Assembly (NCBI GenBank): GCA_934486495.1
Contig: CAKSPW010000014.1
Coordinates: forward strand, 1-42,159
Length of the DNA: 42,159 nt
Reading direction: 5' to 3'
Source: an uncultured Clostridia bacterium
GTDB lineage: Bacteria; Bacillota; Clostridia; UBA1381
The notes under the pieces are model-generated. The model saw nothing but the letters and a program-made list of their open reading frames with translations, made no database searches and was not told the origin of the DNA. The position numbers and the translations under genes were made by a program. This document shows, in pieces, positions 7,628 to 16,201 of the stretch. How positions within the stretch are numbered: position 1 is the stretch's first letter; each line of letters starts with the position of its first letter.

Positions 7628-10597
7628 TTATTTTTCGGTAACTACAATTGCCTTTATGCTTCCGTTTTGAGATTTCTTTTTATCGGAGTAAATAACAACC
7701 GATTTTACCTTCATTTCCTCCAGCTCATCAAATGAGACAAGCTGATAATTGTCGTTTTTATCAAAAAGATAAATATGCACGTTGTTGTCAAGACTGTACG
7801 TTGTGCCGTTAAGCTTAATTCTCGTTCCGTCAAGAGCGTCAATCGAGGAGGAGCTTTCATATGAAACAAGGCTTTTAATTTCCGTTATTTTACCGCCTCT
7901 TAGCTTAAACATTACCGGACCGAGTGAAGCTTTCATATATCCGTCGCTTGCATATGACTGTTTTGAGCCGTCGGTTGTAATGTTGTAGGTTGCCGAGGAG
8001 GAGTCGCCTTTCGGTGCTGACAGCGATGTCAAAATGCCGTAGGTGTAGGCACTGTCGGTAAGCCCCTCGACATAGAGTATACCGATGTCACCGAAGTTGT
8101 TTACCGTTACCGCTTTTTTGATAATATCGGAGCCTATCTTTGTTTTCGGTAGAACTTTGACGTTTACCGTCTGCGCACTTACCTTGTCGCCGCTGTCATC
8201 TAAAAGCTCAAAAATAACAAGGTCGTCGGAGAGTGTGTAATTTCCGAGAGTCATCTCGTCGGGGTCGAGTGTGCCGGTTATCGATGATGAATTTGAAATT
8301 TTTGATAGCTTAGCCTTTTGGTTTTCAAACGATATATACACAAGCTCGCCCTTGAGTGACGAATAGCTTTTATCCGTAACATACTCATATTCCTCGCCGT
8401 CACTCATAAGAAGTGTTGCAACATACTCGCTTTTTCCGCTGTTTTCGCCGCTTTCCTTGATTCGTGACGTTGACGAAAGCATAACTCCGTAATCTCCCGA
8501 GTTAAAGCCTGAAATACTCTTGACAAACACAACCTTGTCGCCTTTTCCGAGAAGAAGCGTTACCTTGTCGCCAATATCGAAAGCGTTTGCAGATGCGTCA
8601 AGCATTGATGCGGCGGCTGTTGTGCCTATTTCGTATGTTTTTCCGGCAACGGTCACACTCGATACGTATGCCTTTGACGGCTGTGCGTCATAATAAATAC
8701 CCGTAACCTTTTTGCTGTATACGTCCATGATGTTTGTTTTCGTGTTGTAGTAAACAACGTCGTTTTTCTTAATGTCCGAAAGCGTTGCGCCCGAGCCGTT
8801 TCTGTAAACGGTAAGATTATCTTTTTTAATAGGAGTTCCCTCCATTGCCGTATCTGATGAGGTATAATCCTTTGACGCAAGAATAGGCGAAACGTCGCTT
8901 GTTGTGCTGACAGCCGCAAATTCCCAATTTCCGTTTTGCGAGCCGTAGAATGTTATGTCACTGCCGGAGGCGATTGAGCTTTGCGCTTTGTCGAACGTCG
9001 TTTTTTCATAGTCTACAAATATGGTAAATCCGGAGTCAACCTTTATGCTCTTTTTTGCGCCGCTTGACGTGATGTACTGAATTTCGTTTCCGGATATGCT
9101 GCTGACGCCTGCGCTTTCGGAGTACATATTACTTGACGCAAATTCGTAAATTCTGTTGTCGCTGTCGAGTACAAGAGAGCCGATTGTGCCTGTCATTGAA
9201 AGTATTGAGCTGTCACGAACCTTGTATGTTCCGCTCGATGTTCTTACAGAGTCTGCCGATAGTGTTTTGTCCTCATTTTTGGAGGCAATAATAAAACAGT
9301 CGTTGATTACGCTGTAACCGGAATTTACGTTAAGTACGCCGAATTTTTGCCCGACTGATGTGTATACCGAAAGACATGCACCCGATACAAAATCGCTTGT
9401 TACATCGGAAAGATTGCGCTTTGCGCCGCCGCTTACATATACGGGAAAATCGTCGGGGAGGGATAGCGTGTTTACCTGACCTGCGAAAACGTATTTAATG
9501 CTATTGCCGATTACCTCGCTGATTATGTATTCATCCTCGTCGGCGTCATGAGTACTGCCGCTTATAACTCTTTTATCCTTGCTTACGAGGAGAGTACCTT
9601 TTTCGCCTTTGCAGTCGAGAAGCGTTGAAACGTCCGTTTTAAATACGCCGTAATTTGTACGTATTTGATTTGCCGAAAGCGTTCTGTCATCGGACGGAGT
9701 TGAGATTATAACACATTCGCTAAGCAGTGTGTAACCTGTTTTCTCAAGCTCGCTTTGTGCCACGCTGCCGTTTGCGCAACCCTTTGCGGCGCATATGTCA
9801 CCGTCAGAATCGATAACTGCATACTTAATATACGATGCGTCCTCATAGCTTTGCGACTGTGTTTTTGTAAGATATACGCTGCCGTCACTCAGCTTAATTT
9901 CACCGCTTCTGAGCGTATCGTCGGTTTGACTTGTCGCAAGCACAACAGCGTCCTCTAAAACGCTATATCCTGCCGCGGCAAGAAATATATTATCCTTTTG
10001 ATAATCGAAGGTATCAGTTTTGGCGGCATTGGGGTTTACATCGGTAAAGATTGCTGCGTCGAGCATTTGTGCAATAACCCATCTGTCAAGCGGAGCATAT
10101 GCGTCGCTCGTTCCGAAATTAAAGCCGAGCTCGTTTGATTTTAGTATATAATTGTTTGGCCAATAGTAGCCTACACTTTTTTCGTCATATCCGAGCAGAC
10201 GGCAAAGTATGGTAGATGCCTCCGCAAAATTGATGTTGTTTTTCGGACCGAAGGAGCCGTTTGCATATCCCTTTATTATACCCTTTTCGCTTATGTAGTT
10301 TACATACGGAACAGACCAGCTGCCGCTCGGTATATCATAGAATTTACTTGTCTGACCGCTCATGGCACGTGCGTCGTCCTCTTTGTCCATTGCGCACACA
10401 ATCATTTTTGCAAATTCCTCACGTGTAACGCTGCCGTACGGGCGAAAACTGCCGTCGGTGTAGCCGTTTATAATTCCGAGGTCGCTCAAACGCTGTGCAG
10501 CATCGGAAAAGCTGTCGGAATCCGATACATCGGTGTAAGCAAATGCTGCGGGAGATAAAAGAATAAATGTAAAAAGAAGAATATATAATTTTTTCAT
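7628..10597 (-). CDS. Large SLH-domain surface protein
   Basis: This is a 989-residue exported protein anchored to the cell wall by S-layer-homology domains. I chose the ATG at 10597 over a start at 10639: it has GGAAAGGA upstream, avoids overlapping the previous gene and opens directly with a signal peptide (MKKLYILLFTFILLSPAAFA). Three SLH units follow (about 21-70, 85-135 and 145-188), the first two with the typical GIINGYTDGSFRPYGSVTREEFAKMI and GIIKGYANGSFGPKNNINFAEA. After them come three related ~60-residue repeats (about 210-272, 288-347 and 426-486) sharing GYxxxxxxxxIxxxxxDxTLxxxxIxTxxG. The rest (about 490-989) is Ser/Asp-rich beta-type sequence that I do not recognise. It is the last gene of the MacA/MacB-type operon (19-base gap), which suggests its job is linked to that exporter or to the envelope. 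Confidence 0.85.
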   Translation of the reverse strand: MKKLYILLFTFILLSPAAFAYTDVSDSDSFSDAAQRLSDLGIINGYTDGSFRPYGSVTREEFAKMIVCAMDKEDDARAMSGQTSKFYDIPSGSWSVPYVNYISEKGIIKGYANGSFGPKNNINFAEASTILCRLLGYDEKSVGYYWPNNYILKSNELGFNFGTSDAYAPLDRWVIAQMLDAAIFTDVNPNAAKTDTFDYQKDNIFLAAAGYSVLEDAVVLATSQTDDTLRSGEIKLSDGSVYLTKTQSQSYEDASYIKYAVIDSDGDICAAKGCANGSVAQSELEKTGYTLLSECVIISTPSDDRTLSANQIRTNYGVFKTDVSTLLDCKGEKGTLLVSKDKRVISGSTHDADEDEYIISEVIGNSIKYVFAGQVNTLSLPDDFPVYVSGGAKRNLSDVTSDFVSGACLSVYTSVGQKFGVLNVNSGYSVINDCFIIASKNEDKTLSADSVRTSSGTYKVRDSSILSMTGTIGSLVLDSDNRIYEFASSNMYSESAGVSSISGNEIQYITSSGAKKSIKVDSGFTIFVDYEKTTFDKAQSSIASGSDITFYGSQNGNWEFAAVSTTSDVSPILASKDYTSSDTAMEGTPIKKDNLTVYRNGSGATLSDIKKNDVVYYNTKTNIMDVYSKKVTGIYYDAQPSKAYVSSVTVAGKTYEIGTTAAASMLDASANAFDIGDKVTLLLGKGDKVVFVKSISGFNSGDYGVMLSSTSRIKESGENSGKSEYVATLLMSDGEEYEYVTDKSYSSLKGELVYISFENQKAKLSKISNSSSITGTLDPDEMTLGNYTLSDDLVIFELLDDSGDKVSAQTVNVKVLPKTKIGSDIIKKAVTVNNFGDIGILYVEGLTDSAYTYGILTSLSAPKGDSSSATYNITTDGSKQSYASDGYMKASLGPVMFKLRGGKITEIKSLVSYESSSSIDALDGTRIKLNGTTYSLDNNVHIYLFDKNDNYQLVSFDELEEMKVKSVVIYSDKKKSQNGSIKAIVVTEK

Positions 10598-10616
10598 GTC
10601 AGTTTTCCTTTCCGTT

Positions 10617-11804
10617 TTATTCACTGCGAAGTGCGTCAATCGGGTTTAGTCTTGCCGCTTTTTTAGCGGGATTTAAGCCGAAGAATATACCTACAAAAAG
10701 TGAGAATACGAACGATAATATAACCATGTTGCCCTGTGTTACGTATGTTGCAAGTCCTGTTTTGCCGACAATTAATCCCGAAAGCACACCGATTATTATC
10801 CCGATAACTCCGCCCATTCCCGAAAGCACCACCGATTCAATCAGAAACTGAAGCAAAATATCGGTTGTTCTTGCGCCGATAGCCTTTCTTATGCCTATTT
10901 CTCTTGTTCTCTCGCTTACGGAAACGGTCATTATATTCATTATTCCTATTCCGCCGACAACAAGCGAAATTCCGGCAATTCCGGCAAGCATGGCTGTCAT
11001 TGTACCGGTTGTTTCCTCCATGGTATCGAGGAGAGATGTCATATTCGATACGCTGAAGCCTTCGTCCGTGCCGAGCTTTTCGGTTATGTAAGCTTTTAGT
11101 GAGTTTGTGACAAATTCTACTTTATCCTCGTCCTTTGCGTAAAAGTAAAAGGTTTGTATATTTTTCGTTTTCAAAAACCGCATTGCCGTTGTATACGGTA
11201 TTGTGATTTTGTCGTCCGCACTGTTTTCCTCCGAATCCTCGCTTTCCTCGTAAACGCCGATTATCTCGAAAATAGTACCGTTTATTTTAATATTTTCACC
11301 TACGGGGTCAATTCCGCCGTAAAGCTCGGAAACTTCGTATGTTCCGACAATGCAAACTTTTTTTCTGTTTTTAATATCGTTTTCGTTAAAAAACCTGCCG
11401 CTGACAAGCGTTAAATTTCCTATTTCCTCATAGTCGGTATCGCACGCATCGAGGCTTGTTGTAATGTTTGTCGAACCGTTTTTTGCCGTAACTCTGCCCG
11501 ACAGGTAAGGCGACATCATCGAGATAAGGTCGGAATTTTCCTCGGCATATGATGTCATATCCTCAAGGTCGATAGATCGTGACGAACCCATACCTCGTGT
11601 CATGCTGACCGTTATTCTGCCGATTCCCATTGACGCTATCGAATCGGTTATTGATTTTGTTGCGCCGCCGCCTATGCCGGTAAGGATAATTACGGAAGCA
11701 ACGCCTATTACAATTCCGAGCATCGTAAGCGCCGATCGGCCTTTATTTCCCAAAATGCTTTTCATCGACATTTTAAACGACTGTGTAAATTTTGTCATGT
11801 TCAT
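10617..11804 (-). CDS. MacB-type ABC transporter permease
   Basis: This is a 395-residue membrane subunit of a type VII (mechanotransmission) ABC transporter. One membrane helix lies at about 22-45 (SALTMLGIVIGVASVIILTGI). An extracytoplasmic MacB_PCD domain follows at about 46-265. The FtsX domain (about 270-390) has three helices and the conserved SERTREIGIRKAIGARTTDILLQFLIES. This layout and length match MacB-like permeases without a fused ATPase. GGAGGT lies seven bases before the ATG. The ATPase gene is 16 bases upstream and the adaptor gene precedes it. In Firmicutes such systems export peptides or move envelope substrates without an outer-membrane channel; the substrate is unknown. Confidence 0.93.
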   Translation of the reverse strand: MNMTKFTQSFKMSMKSILGNKGRSALTMLGIVIGVASVIILTGIGGGATKSITDSIASMGIGRITVSMTRGMGSSRSIDLEDMTSYAEENSDLISMMSPYLSGRVTAKNGSTNITTSLDACDTDYEEIGNLTLVSGRFFNENDIKNRKKVCIVGTYEVSELYGGIDPVGENIKINGTIFEIIGVYEESEDSEENSADDKITIPYTTAMRFLKTKNIQTFYFYAKDEDKVEFVTNSLKAYITEKLGTDEGFSVSNMTSLLDTMEETTGTMTAMLAGIAGISLVVGGIGIMNIMTVSVSERTREIGIRKAIGARTTDILLQFLIESVVLSGMGGVIGIIIGVLSGLIVGKTGLATYVTQGNMVILSFVFSLFVGIFFGLNPAKKAARLNPIDALRSE

Positions 11805-11820
11805 AATGCAATACCTCCGT

Positions 11821-12573
11821 TTAAAGCGATGCTGCGGCGGTGCTTGTGTTGTCGCCGAGGTCGGATGCCTTTACGTTTTCCGCACCCATTTGACTGTCGC
11901 TGTTGTCAACATCTCCGACAATCCGTCCGTCTCTGATTGTTACAATTCTCTCTGCCTGCTTTGCGATTGACAGGTCGTGCGTTATGATTATAATCGTGTT
12001 CCCCTCGTCATGCAAATCGTGCATCATCTGCATTATCTCAATTCCCGATTTTGAGTCAAGCGCACCTGTCGGCTCATCGGCAAGTATAAGTGCCGGATTG
12101 CCTGCAAGCGCACGTGCTATTGATACTCTCTGCTGCTGACCGCCGGAAAGCTCCGACGGCTTGTGATGCGCCTTTTGCCAAAGACCCACACGTTCGAGCG
12201 CACTCTTTACCATGTCAAAACGTTCCTTCTGCGGAATTTGCTTATATATCAGAGGCAGTTCAACGTTCTCGAACGCTGTAAGCTTGGGGAGGAGATTGTA
12301 TTGCTGAAATATAAAGCCGAGTTTTAAGCATCTTAAATCCGCAAGCTCATTATCTCTCATTCGGCTCACTTCAACACCGTCAATAAAGTAATCGCCCGAT
12401 GTTGGAGTGTCAAGACAGCCTATCATATTCATAAGCGTTGATTTGCCCGAACCGGACGGGCCTATGATTGCTACAAATTCTTTGTCGTTTATGGTAAGCG
12501 AAACGTCATCGAGAGCGTTAAGCACCGTTTCGCCCATTATATATGTTTTTTTGATATGCGATAGATTAATCAT
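11821..12573 (-). CDS. MacB/LolD-type ABC transporter ATPase
   Basis: This is a 250-residue nucleotide-binding subunit. Walker A is GPSGSGKST, the Q-loop region is FIFQQYNLLPKLTAFENVELP, the ABC signature is LSGGQQQR, Walker B is LILADEPTGALD and the switch His is in IIIITHD. The frame could extend upstream as an Ala/Trp/Glu repeat, but that part is the antiphase of the adaptor's Gly-rich tail. The start MINLSHIKK at 12573 has AAGGAG in front and gives the normal length, so it was chosen. The ~25-residue C-terminal extension after the conserved region (ending NTSTAAASL) is a little longer than usual. Confidence 0.95.
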   Translation of the reverse strand: MINLSHIKKTYIMGETVLNALDDVSLTINDKEFVAIIGPSGSGKSTLMNMIGCLDTPTSGDYFIDGVEVSRMRDNELADLRCLKLGFIFQQYNLLPKLTAFENVELPLIYKQIPQKERFDMVKSALERVGLWQKAHHKPSELSGGQQQRVSIARALAGNPALILADEPTGALDSKSGIEIMQMMHDLHDEGNTIIIITHDLSIAKQAERIVTIRDGRIVGDVDNSDSQMGAENVKASDLGDNTSTAAASL

Positions 12574-12589
12574 TTGGCAAAACTCCTTT

Positions 12590-14377
12590 TTATCTCGGAC
12601 CGCCGCCCATTCCGCCGCCGGGGCCGCCACCGCTCGGACCGCCGCCCATTCCGCCGCCGGGGCCGCCGCCCATTCCGCCACCGCCGAAGCCGAACATATT
12701 GCCGCTTTGCGTAGATGTTGACTGCTGATAGAAGATTTCCTCGCCCTCGTTCAGACCGCTTTGAACCTCTGTGTAGTCATCTCCGGCAAGACCTGTTTTT
12801 ATTTCAACCGATTTGTAGCCGTCCGGAGCTTGCGGAACCTTATCCGTATCGGCAGCCGGTGCATTTGCTTTATCACCGTTTGGCATATTGTCTTTATCAC
12901 CGCTCGGCATTTTGTCACTCTTTTTTGTGTCATTTGTTTTCGGAAGCTTTCCGTTATCCTTTACAAATACAAACGAACGTTCGCCCGAACTTTTAACGGC
13001 GGCTGACGGTATGCGCAGTACATCGCTTACCGAATTTAAAACAACCACCGCATCAACGTTCATGCTCGGCTTAAGGTTGCCGGGGTTGTCGATTGTTACA
13101 ACAGCATTATATGTCGTAACTCCGTTTGACGCTTCACCCTCCATTGAAAGCTCGGTAATAACGCCCTCAAATTCCTCGCCCTCAATTGCGTCGGACGTTA
13201 TTTTAACCTTTTGTCCCGTTGAAACCTCGGCAATATCGAGCTCGTCAACCGACAGGTTAAATTTAAGTCTTGACACATCGCCTATAACCATCATTGTAAC
13301 GGCTGAATTTGTTTTGTCGATTGTATCGCCTTTTTTAGATGTTTTCGTAAGCACCGTGCCGCTTATCGGAGCGGTTATGGTGTAATCGGCAAGCTTGTTT
13401 TTCTGCGACTCGAGAGAAAGCTTGGCATCATCATATTCGAGCTTGCTTTTTTCGAGCGAATTTGTGAGGTCGTCGCTTGTAAGCGTTGCGATAGTCTGGT
13501 TTTTCTTTACATAACCGCCCTCGCCCACATACAGTTTTGATATTTTGCCGTCAAGCTCCGCCTTAATCTGTTTTTCCTCACCGAATGATACGACTGCGCC
13601 GCCGGGGCAAACCTGACCGTTTATTTCGCCGCCTAAAACGCTGCCCTCGGAAACAGAGCCGGGGTTTGTAAAGCTGACCGTTACATAATATACGGCAGAA
13701 CCGCTTTCATCTGCGGACGGTGTTTTGTCAACGTATGTAACCTTTCCGGGAAATGTGCTCATTTGTGCAGAGCTTGAAAGGGAGGCGGTGCTGCCCGTTT
13801 TGATGTGTGATATTTGCTCCTTGTTAAACGGAAGCTTTACGGAAAGCGAAACATCGTCCTTTGTTTTTGCAATAGTGTCGCCGGCTTTTACCTCATCGCC
13901 GACCGCTACCTCAAGAGATGTTATTCTGCCCGACGAGCCTGCACTTACGGTAAGCTTTTTTTGTTTTTCAAGCGCTTCGTTGTACGTAATAGTAGACTTT
14001 TCCATAGAGTTGTTTTGCTTTTCCATATCAATCAGCGCATCGCTCGTATCGAACGTGTAAATAACTGCGCCTTTTTCAACATAGTCGCCAACCTCAAACG
14101 GACAATCGGTAATTTCTCCGTTTACAAGCGGTATTATCTCATATCTTTCATACGGCTCGACACTTCCGCTGCCTGAAATTGTTTTCTCAACGCTGCCTCT
14201 CTCTACGCTTGCGCTTACAAGGGATGTGTTTTCGTTTTTCGCCTTACTCTTTTTAGCCGAAACGAATACTCCTGCGGCGGCAATCGCTGCGATAATCACG
14301 GCGGAGATGATAATTGCTTTTTTGTGTTTCATATTTTTGAGTAAATTCCTTAAATCGGGTTTTCTTTTTCGATGCAC
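12590..14377 (-). CDS. MacA-like membrane-fusion adaptor (HlyD family)
   Basis: This is a 595-residue partner of the downstream ATPase and permease. Residues 18-42 (KKAIIISAVIIAAIAAAGVFVSA) form a single N-terminal membrane anchor. The outer part has two lipoyl/barrel-sandwich-type segments (about 80-160 and 265-360), coiled-coil sections at about 117-140 and 305-330, and a beta-barrel region at about 365-450 (DELDIAEVSTGQKVKITSDA). A Lys/Asp/Pro linker at about 475-520 and a C-terminal tail of Gly, Met and Pro repeats (last ~35 residues) are unusual. The start is a GTG with GGAGGA seven bases upstream; an ATG 15 codons later is possible but has a poorly spaced site. The tail is encoded by very GC-rich sequence unlike its surroundings. 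Confidence 0.9.
   Translation of the reverse strand: MHRKRKPDLRNLLKNMKHKKAIIISAVIIAAIAAAGVFVSAKKSKAKNENTSLVSASVERGSVEKTISGSGSVEPYERYEIIPLVNGEITDCPFEVGDYVEKGAVIYTFDTSDALIDMEKQNNSMEKSTITYNEALEKQKKLTVSAGSSGRITSLEVAVGDEVKAGDTIAKTKDDVSLSVKLPFNKEQISHIKTGSTASLSSSAQMSTFPGKVTYVDKTPSADESGSAVYYVTVSFTNPGSVSEGSVLGGEINGQVCPGGAVVSFGEEKQIKAELDGKISKLYVGEGGYVKKNQTIATLTSDDLTNSLEKSKLEYDDAKLSLESQKNKLADYTITAPISGTVLTKTSKKGDTIDKTNSAVTMMVIGDVSRLKFNLSVDELDIAEVSTGQKVKITSDAIEGEEFEGVITELSMEGEASNGVTTYNAVVTIDNPGNLKPSMNVDAVVVLNSVSDVLRIPSAAVKSSGERSFVFVKDNGKLPKTNDTKKSDKMPSGDKDNMPNGDKANAPAADTDKVPQAPDGYKSVEIKTGLAGDDYTEVQSGLNEGEEIFYQQSTSTQSGNMFGFGGGGMGGGPGGGMGGGPSGGGPGGGMGGGPR
12595..12690 (-). repeat. GC-rich 39-bp repeat encoding a Gly/Met/Pro tail
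   Basis: Two nearly identical 39-base units starting at 12595 and 12634, followed by part of a third, encode GGGPGGGMGGGP-type sequence at the adaptor's C terminus. The local GC content is far above that of the rest of the window. Confidence 0.75.
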
Positions 14378-14464
14378 GATATATTCCTCCCATACTCATT
14401 TTTTATTTATTATAAACTCGAAATTCGTTATAAATTTCATAAAAATATGTGAAGAATGTGTGAA

Positions 14465-14494
14465 ATAAAAAAAGCCGTCCGTTAAGACAGCCTT
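14465..14494 (-). terminator. Terminator of the small membrane protein gene
   Basis: On the minus strand AGGCTGTC pairs with GACGGCTT, including two G-T pairs, and runs into CTTTTTTTAT. It begins a few bases after the stop codon and lies upstream of the adaptor operon, separating the two units. Confidence 0.8.
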
Positions 14495-14497
14495 TGT

Positions 14498-14794
14498 TTA
14501 TATGAATAATCCCGCAAGCGTTACGATTCCGAGAATAATTACGGCGATGTGCGTGAAGAAAAGAAATCTCAGCTGACCGACAGCTTCAGAGTCAACATAG
14601 CTTGTAATTGCCTTAAAAATCACGAGAGATGCACCGCATACAACGGCAGGTGAGAAAAATGCGCTGAGCAGTATTCCCGACGCACGCACGGCAGTATATT
14701 TTATAACAAATCCCGTTATAATAAATAAGTAGCATAATCCGCAAATAAGCGAAAACACAAGCTTATTTCTTTTGCTTTTGAAAAAATTAATCAT
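14498..14794 (-). CDS. Small multi-pass membrane protein, unknown function
   Basis: This 98-residue protein has three predicted membrane helices at about 12-32, 40-62 and 75-96, and a basic N terminus (MINFFKSKRNK) that should stay in the cytoplasm. I do not recognise the family. AAAGGAAA precedes the ATG, and the gene has an excellent promoter and its own terminator, so it is a real, separately expressed unit. It is divergent from the nicotinamidase-like gene, and the two promoters lie back to back. Confidence 0.72.
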   Translation of the reverse strand: MINFFKSKRNKLVFSLICGLCYLFIITGFVIKYTAVRASGILLSAFFSPAVVCGASLVIFKAITSYVDSEAVGQLRFLFFTHIAVIILGIVTLAGLFI

Positions 14795-14824
14795 ATTAAA
14801 TTTCCTTTCGATGTTGATGAATTT

Positions 14825-14853
14825 ATTTTACCATAATTGCAGACGTTTGTCAA
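14825..14853 (-). promoter_or_regulatory. Promoter of the small membrane protein gene
   Basis: TTGACA (14848-14853) and TAAAAT (14825-14830) on the minus strand are 17 bases apart. The -35 is a perfect consensus. Confidence 0.85.
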
Positions 14854-14878
14854 TTGTATTTTTCACATAATTACATAC

Positions 14879-14907
14879 TTGACACCTGCGCCGTTGTATG
14901 ATAGAAT
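14879..14907 (+). promoter_or_regulatory. Promoter of the nicotinamidase-like operon
   Basis: TTGACA (14879-14884) and TAGAAT (14902-14907) are 17 bases apart, about 40 bases before the start codon at 14946. Confidence 0.85.
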
Positions 14908-14945
14908 AATTTATATAAAGGCTTTGCGAAAGGGCGGTATGTAAT

Positions 14946-15452
14946 ATGAAATATTTAATTGTTGTGGATATGCAAAACGATTTTGTAAGCGGCAGTCTCG
15001 GAAGTGAGGCGGCTGAGAAAACGGTGTCGGGGATTTTGGATAAGATAAAGGGATTTGACGGCAAAATTATATTTACAAGAGATACGCATTTTGACGATTA
15101 TCTGCAAACACAGGAGGGAAAAAATTTGCCTGTTTCGCACTGTATAAAGGATACTGACGGCTGGCAGATTGTAGATGAGCTTTCTGCGTATGCCGAAACG
15201 GTTGTTGACAAGGCTGCGTTCGGGAGTATGGATTTGCCGAATGTTATCGGTGAATTTTCAGATGATGTTGAGGAAATTCAGCTGTGCGGACTTTGCACGG
15301 ATATATGCGTTATTTCAAATGCTGTAATACTGAAGTCGGCATTTCCCGAAGCTGAAATAGTGATAGATTCAAGCTGCTGTGCAGGTGTAAGCGAAACGAG
15401 CCATAACACTGCGCTTGACGCCATGCGTGCACTTCAAATGAAAATTATATAA
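14946..15452 (+). CDS. Nicotinamidase-like cysteine hydrolase (isochorismatase fold)
   Basis: This 168-residue hydrolase probably converts nicotinamide to nicotinate for NAD salvage. The expected triad is visible: D8 in VVDMQNDF, K89 in VVDKAAFGS, and C121 in LCTDICVISNA. Metal ligands probably come from D46, H48 (TRDTHFDDY) and H65 (LPVSHC), as in PncA. The DTHFDDY and EGKNLPVSHC layout is typical of the short clostridial nicotinamidase-like group. The stop codon lies against the next gene, so the two are probably co-transcribed. Related hydrolases act on other amides, so the substrate is likely but not certain. Confidence 0.83.
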   Translation: MKYLIVVDMQNDFVSGSLGSEAAEKTVSGILDKIKGFDGKIIFTRDTHFDDYLQTQEGKNLPVSHCIKDTDGWQIVDELSAYAETVVDKAAFGSMDLPNVIGEFSDDVEEIQLCGLCTDICVISNAVILKSAFPEAEIVIDSSCCAGVSETSHNTALDAMRALQMKII

Positions 15453-15472
15453 TGAAAGGAACGGTTATAAAT

Positions 15473-16081
15473 ATGGATAACAAAGCGCTGTATACGCTAA
15501 GCTGCGGTTTATTCGTTCTCACGGCAAGGGACGGCGATAAGGATAACGGATGTATTATTAATACGGCAATGCAGGTATCGTCCGAGCCGTGCGGGATAAG
15601 CGTCAGCGTCAGCAAGGGAAATTATACGCACGACATGATTTTAAAAACGGGTAAATTTACTGTTTCAACATTGTGTGAGGACGCCGATTTTGAGCTTTTT
15701 AAGCGTTTCGGGTTTTCTTCCGGACGGAATACGGATAAATTCGCCGGATTTGACGGATGCGCACGAGGAGAAAACGGAATTATGTATATTACCGAAAGCA
15801 CGAATGCGTGTATTTTTGTAAATGTATCAAAAACCGTCGATTTAGGCTCGCATACAATGTTTATCGGCGAAGCTGAGAATATGAAGGTTTTGAGTGATAA
15901 GCCGTCCGTTACGTATGACTATTATTTTAAAAATATAAAACCCAAGCCGAAAGAAAACAAAAGCGGCACGACTGTGTGGAGATGTATTATTTGCGGTTAC
16001 GAGTACGAGGGGGAGGAGCTGCCGAGCGACTTTATATGCCCTCTTTGCAAGCACCCTGCGTCTGATTTTGAAAAAGTTTGA
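15473..16081 (+). CDS. Flavin-reductase-like protein with C-terminal rubredoxin domain
   Basis: This redox protein has an FMN-binding split-barrel domain (about 1-155) and a rubredoxin domain at the C terminus. The rubredoxin iron ligands are seen as WRCIICGY and ICPLCK in the last 35 residues. The arrangement matches the high-molecular-weight rubredoxin of acetogens, which passes electrons from NAD(P)H to flavodiiron or other oxygen-detoxifying proteins. I chose the ATG at 15473 (202 residues). It has AAAGGAACGG upstream, and MDNKALYTLSCGLFVLTA is a typical start of the family, whereas the ATG at 15452 overlaps the previous stop and has no ribosome binding site. No flavodiiron partner is in the window. 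Confidence 0.86.
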   Translation: MDNKALYTLSCGLFVLTARDGDKDNGCIINTAMQVSSEPCGISVSVSKGNYTHDMILKTGKFTVSTLCEDADFELFKRFGFSSGRNTDKFAGFDGCARGENGIMYITESTNACIFVNVSKTVDLGSHTMFIGEAENMKVLSDKPSVTYDYYFKNIKPKPKENKSGTTVWRCIICGYEYEGEELPSDFICPLCKHPASDFEKV

Positions 16082-16125
16082 TTAAATTTTCAATTTTTAG
16101 AATGGTTTGGAGAAAAAAATAATTT

Positions 16126-16172
16126 AAAAAAACTCAAAGGCGGTGAAAATCTCATCTCTTTTGAGTTTTTTT
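16126..16172. terminator. Bidirectional terminator between convergent genes
   Basis: AAACTCAAAGG (about 16130-16140) pairs with CTTTTGAGTTT (about 16158-16168). The plus strand ends in a run of T and the minus strand ends in a T run from the A-rich left flank. It serves both the rubredoxin protein gene and the AraC-type regulator. Confidence 0.8.
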
Positions 16173-16201
16173 GCAAAACCGACCTTGCGGCAAGTTTTAA
16201 A

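Noticed and set aside
12574..12681. Ala/Trp/Glu-repeat N-terminal extension of the ABC ATPase
   Set aside because: It is the other-frame reading of the adaptor's Gly-rich repeat; the internal start at 12573 has a proper RBS and normal length.
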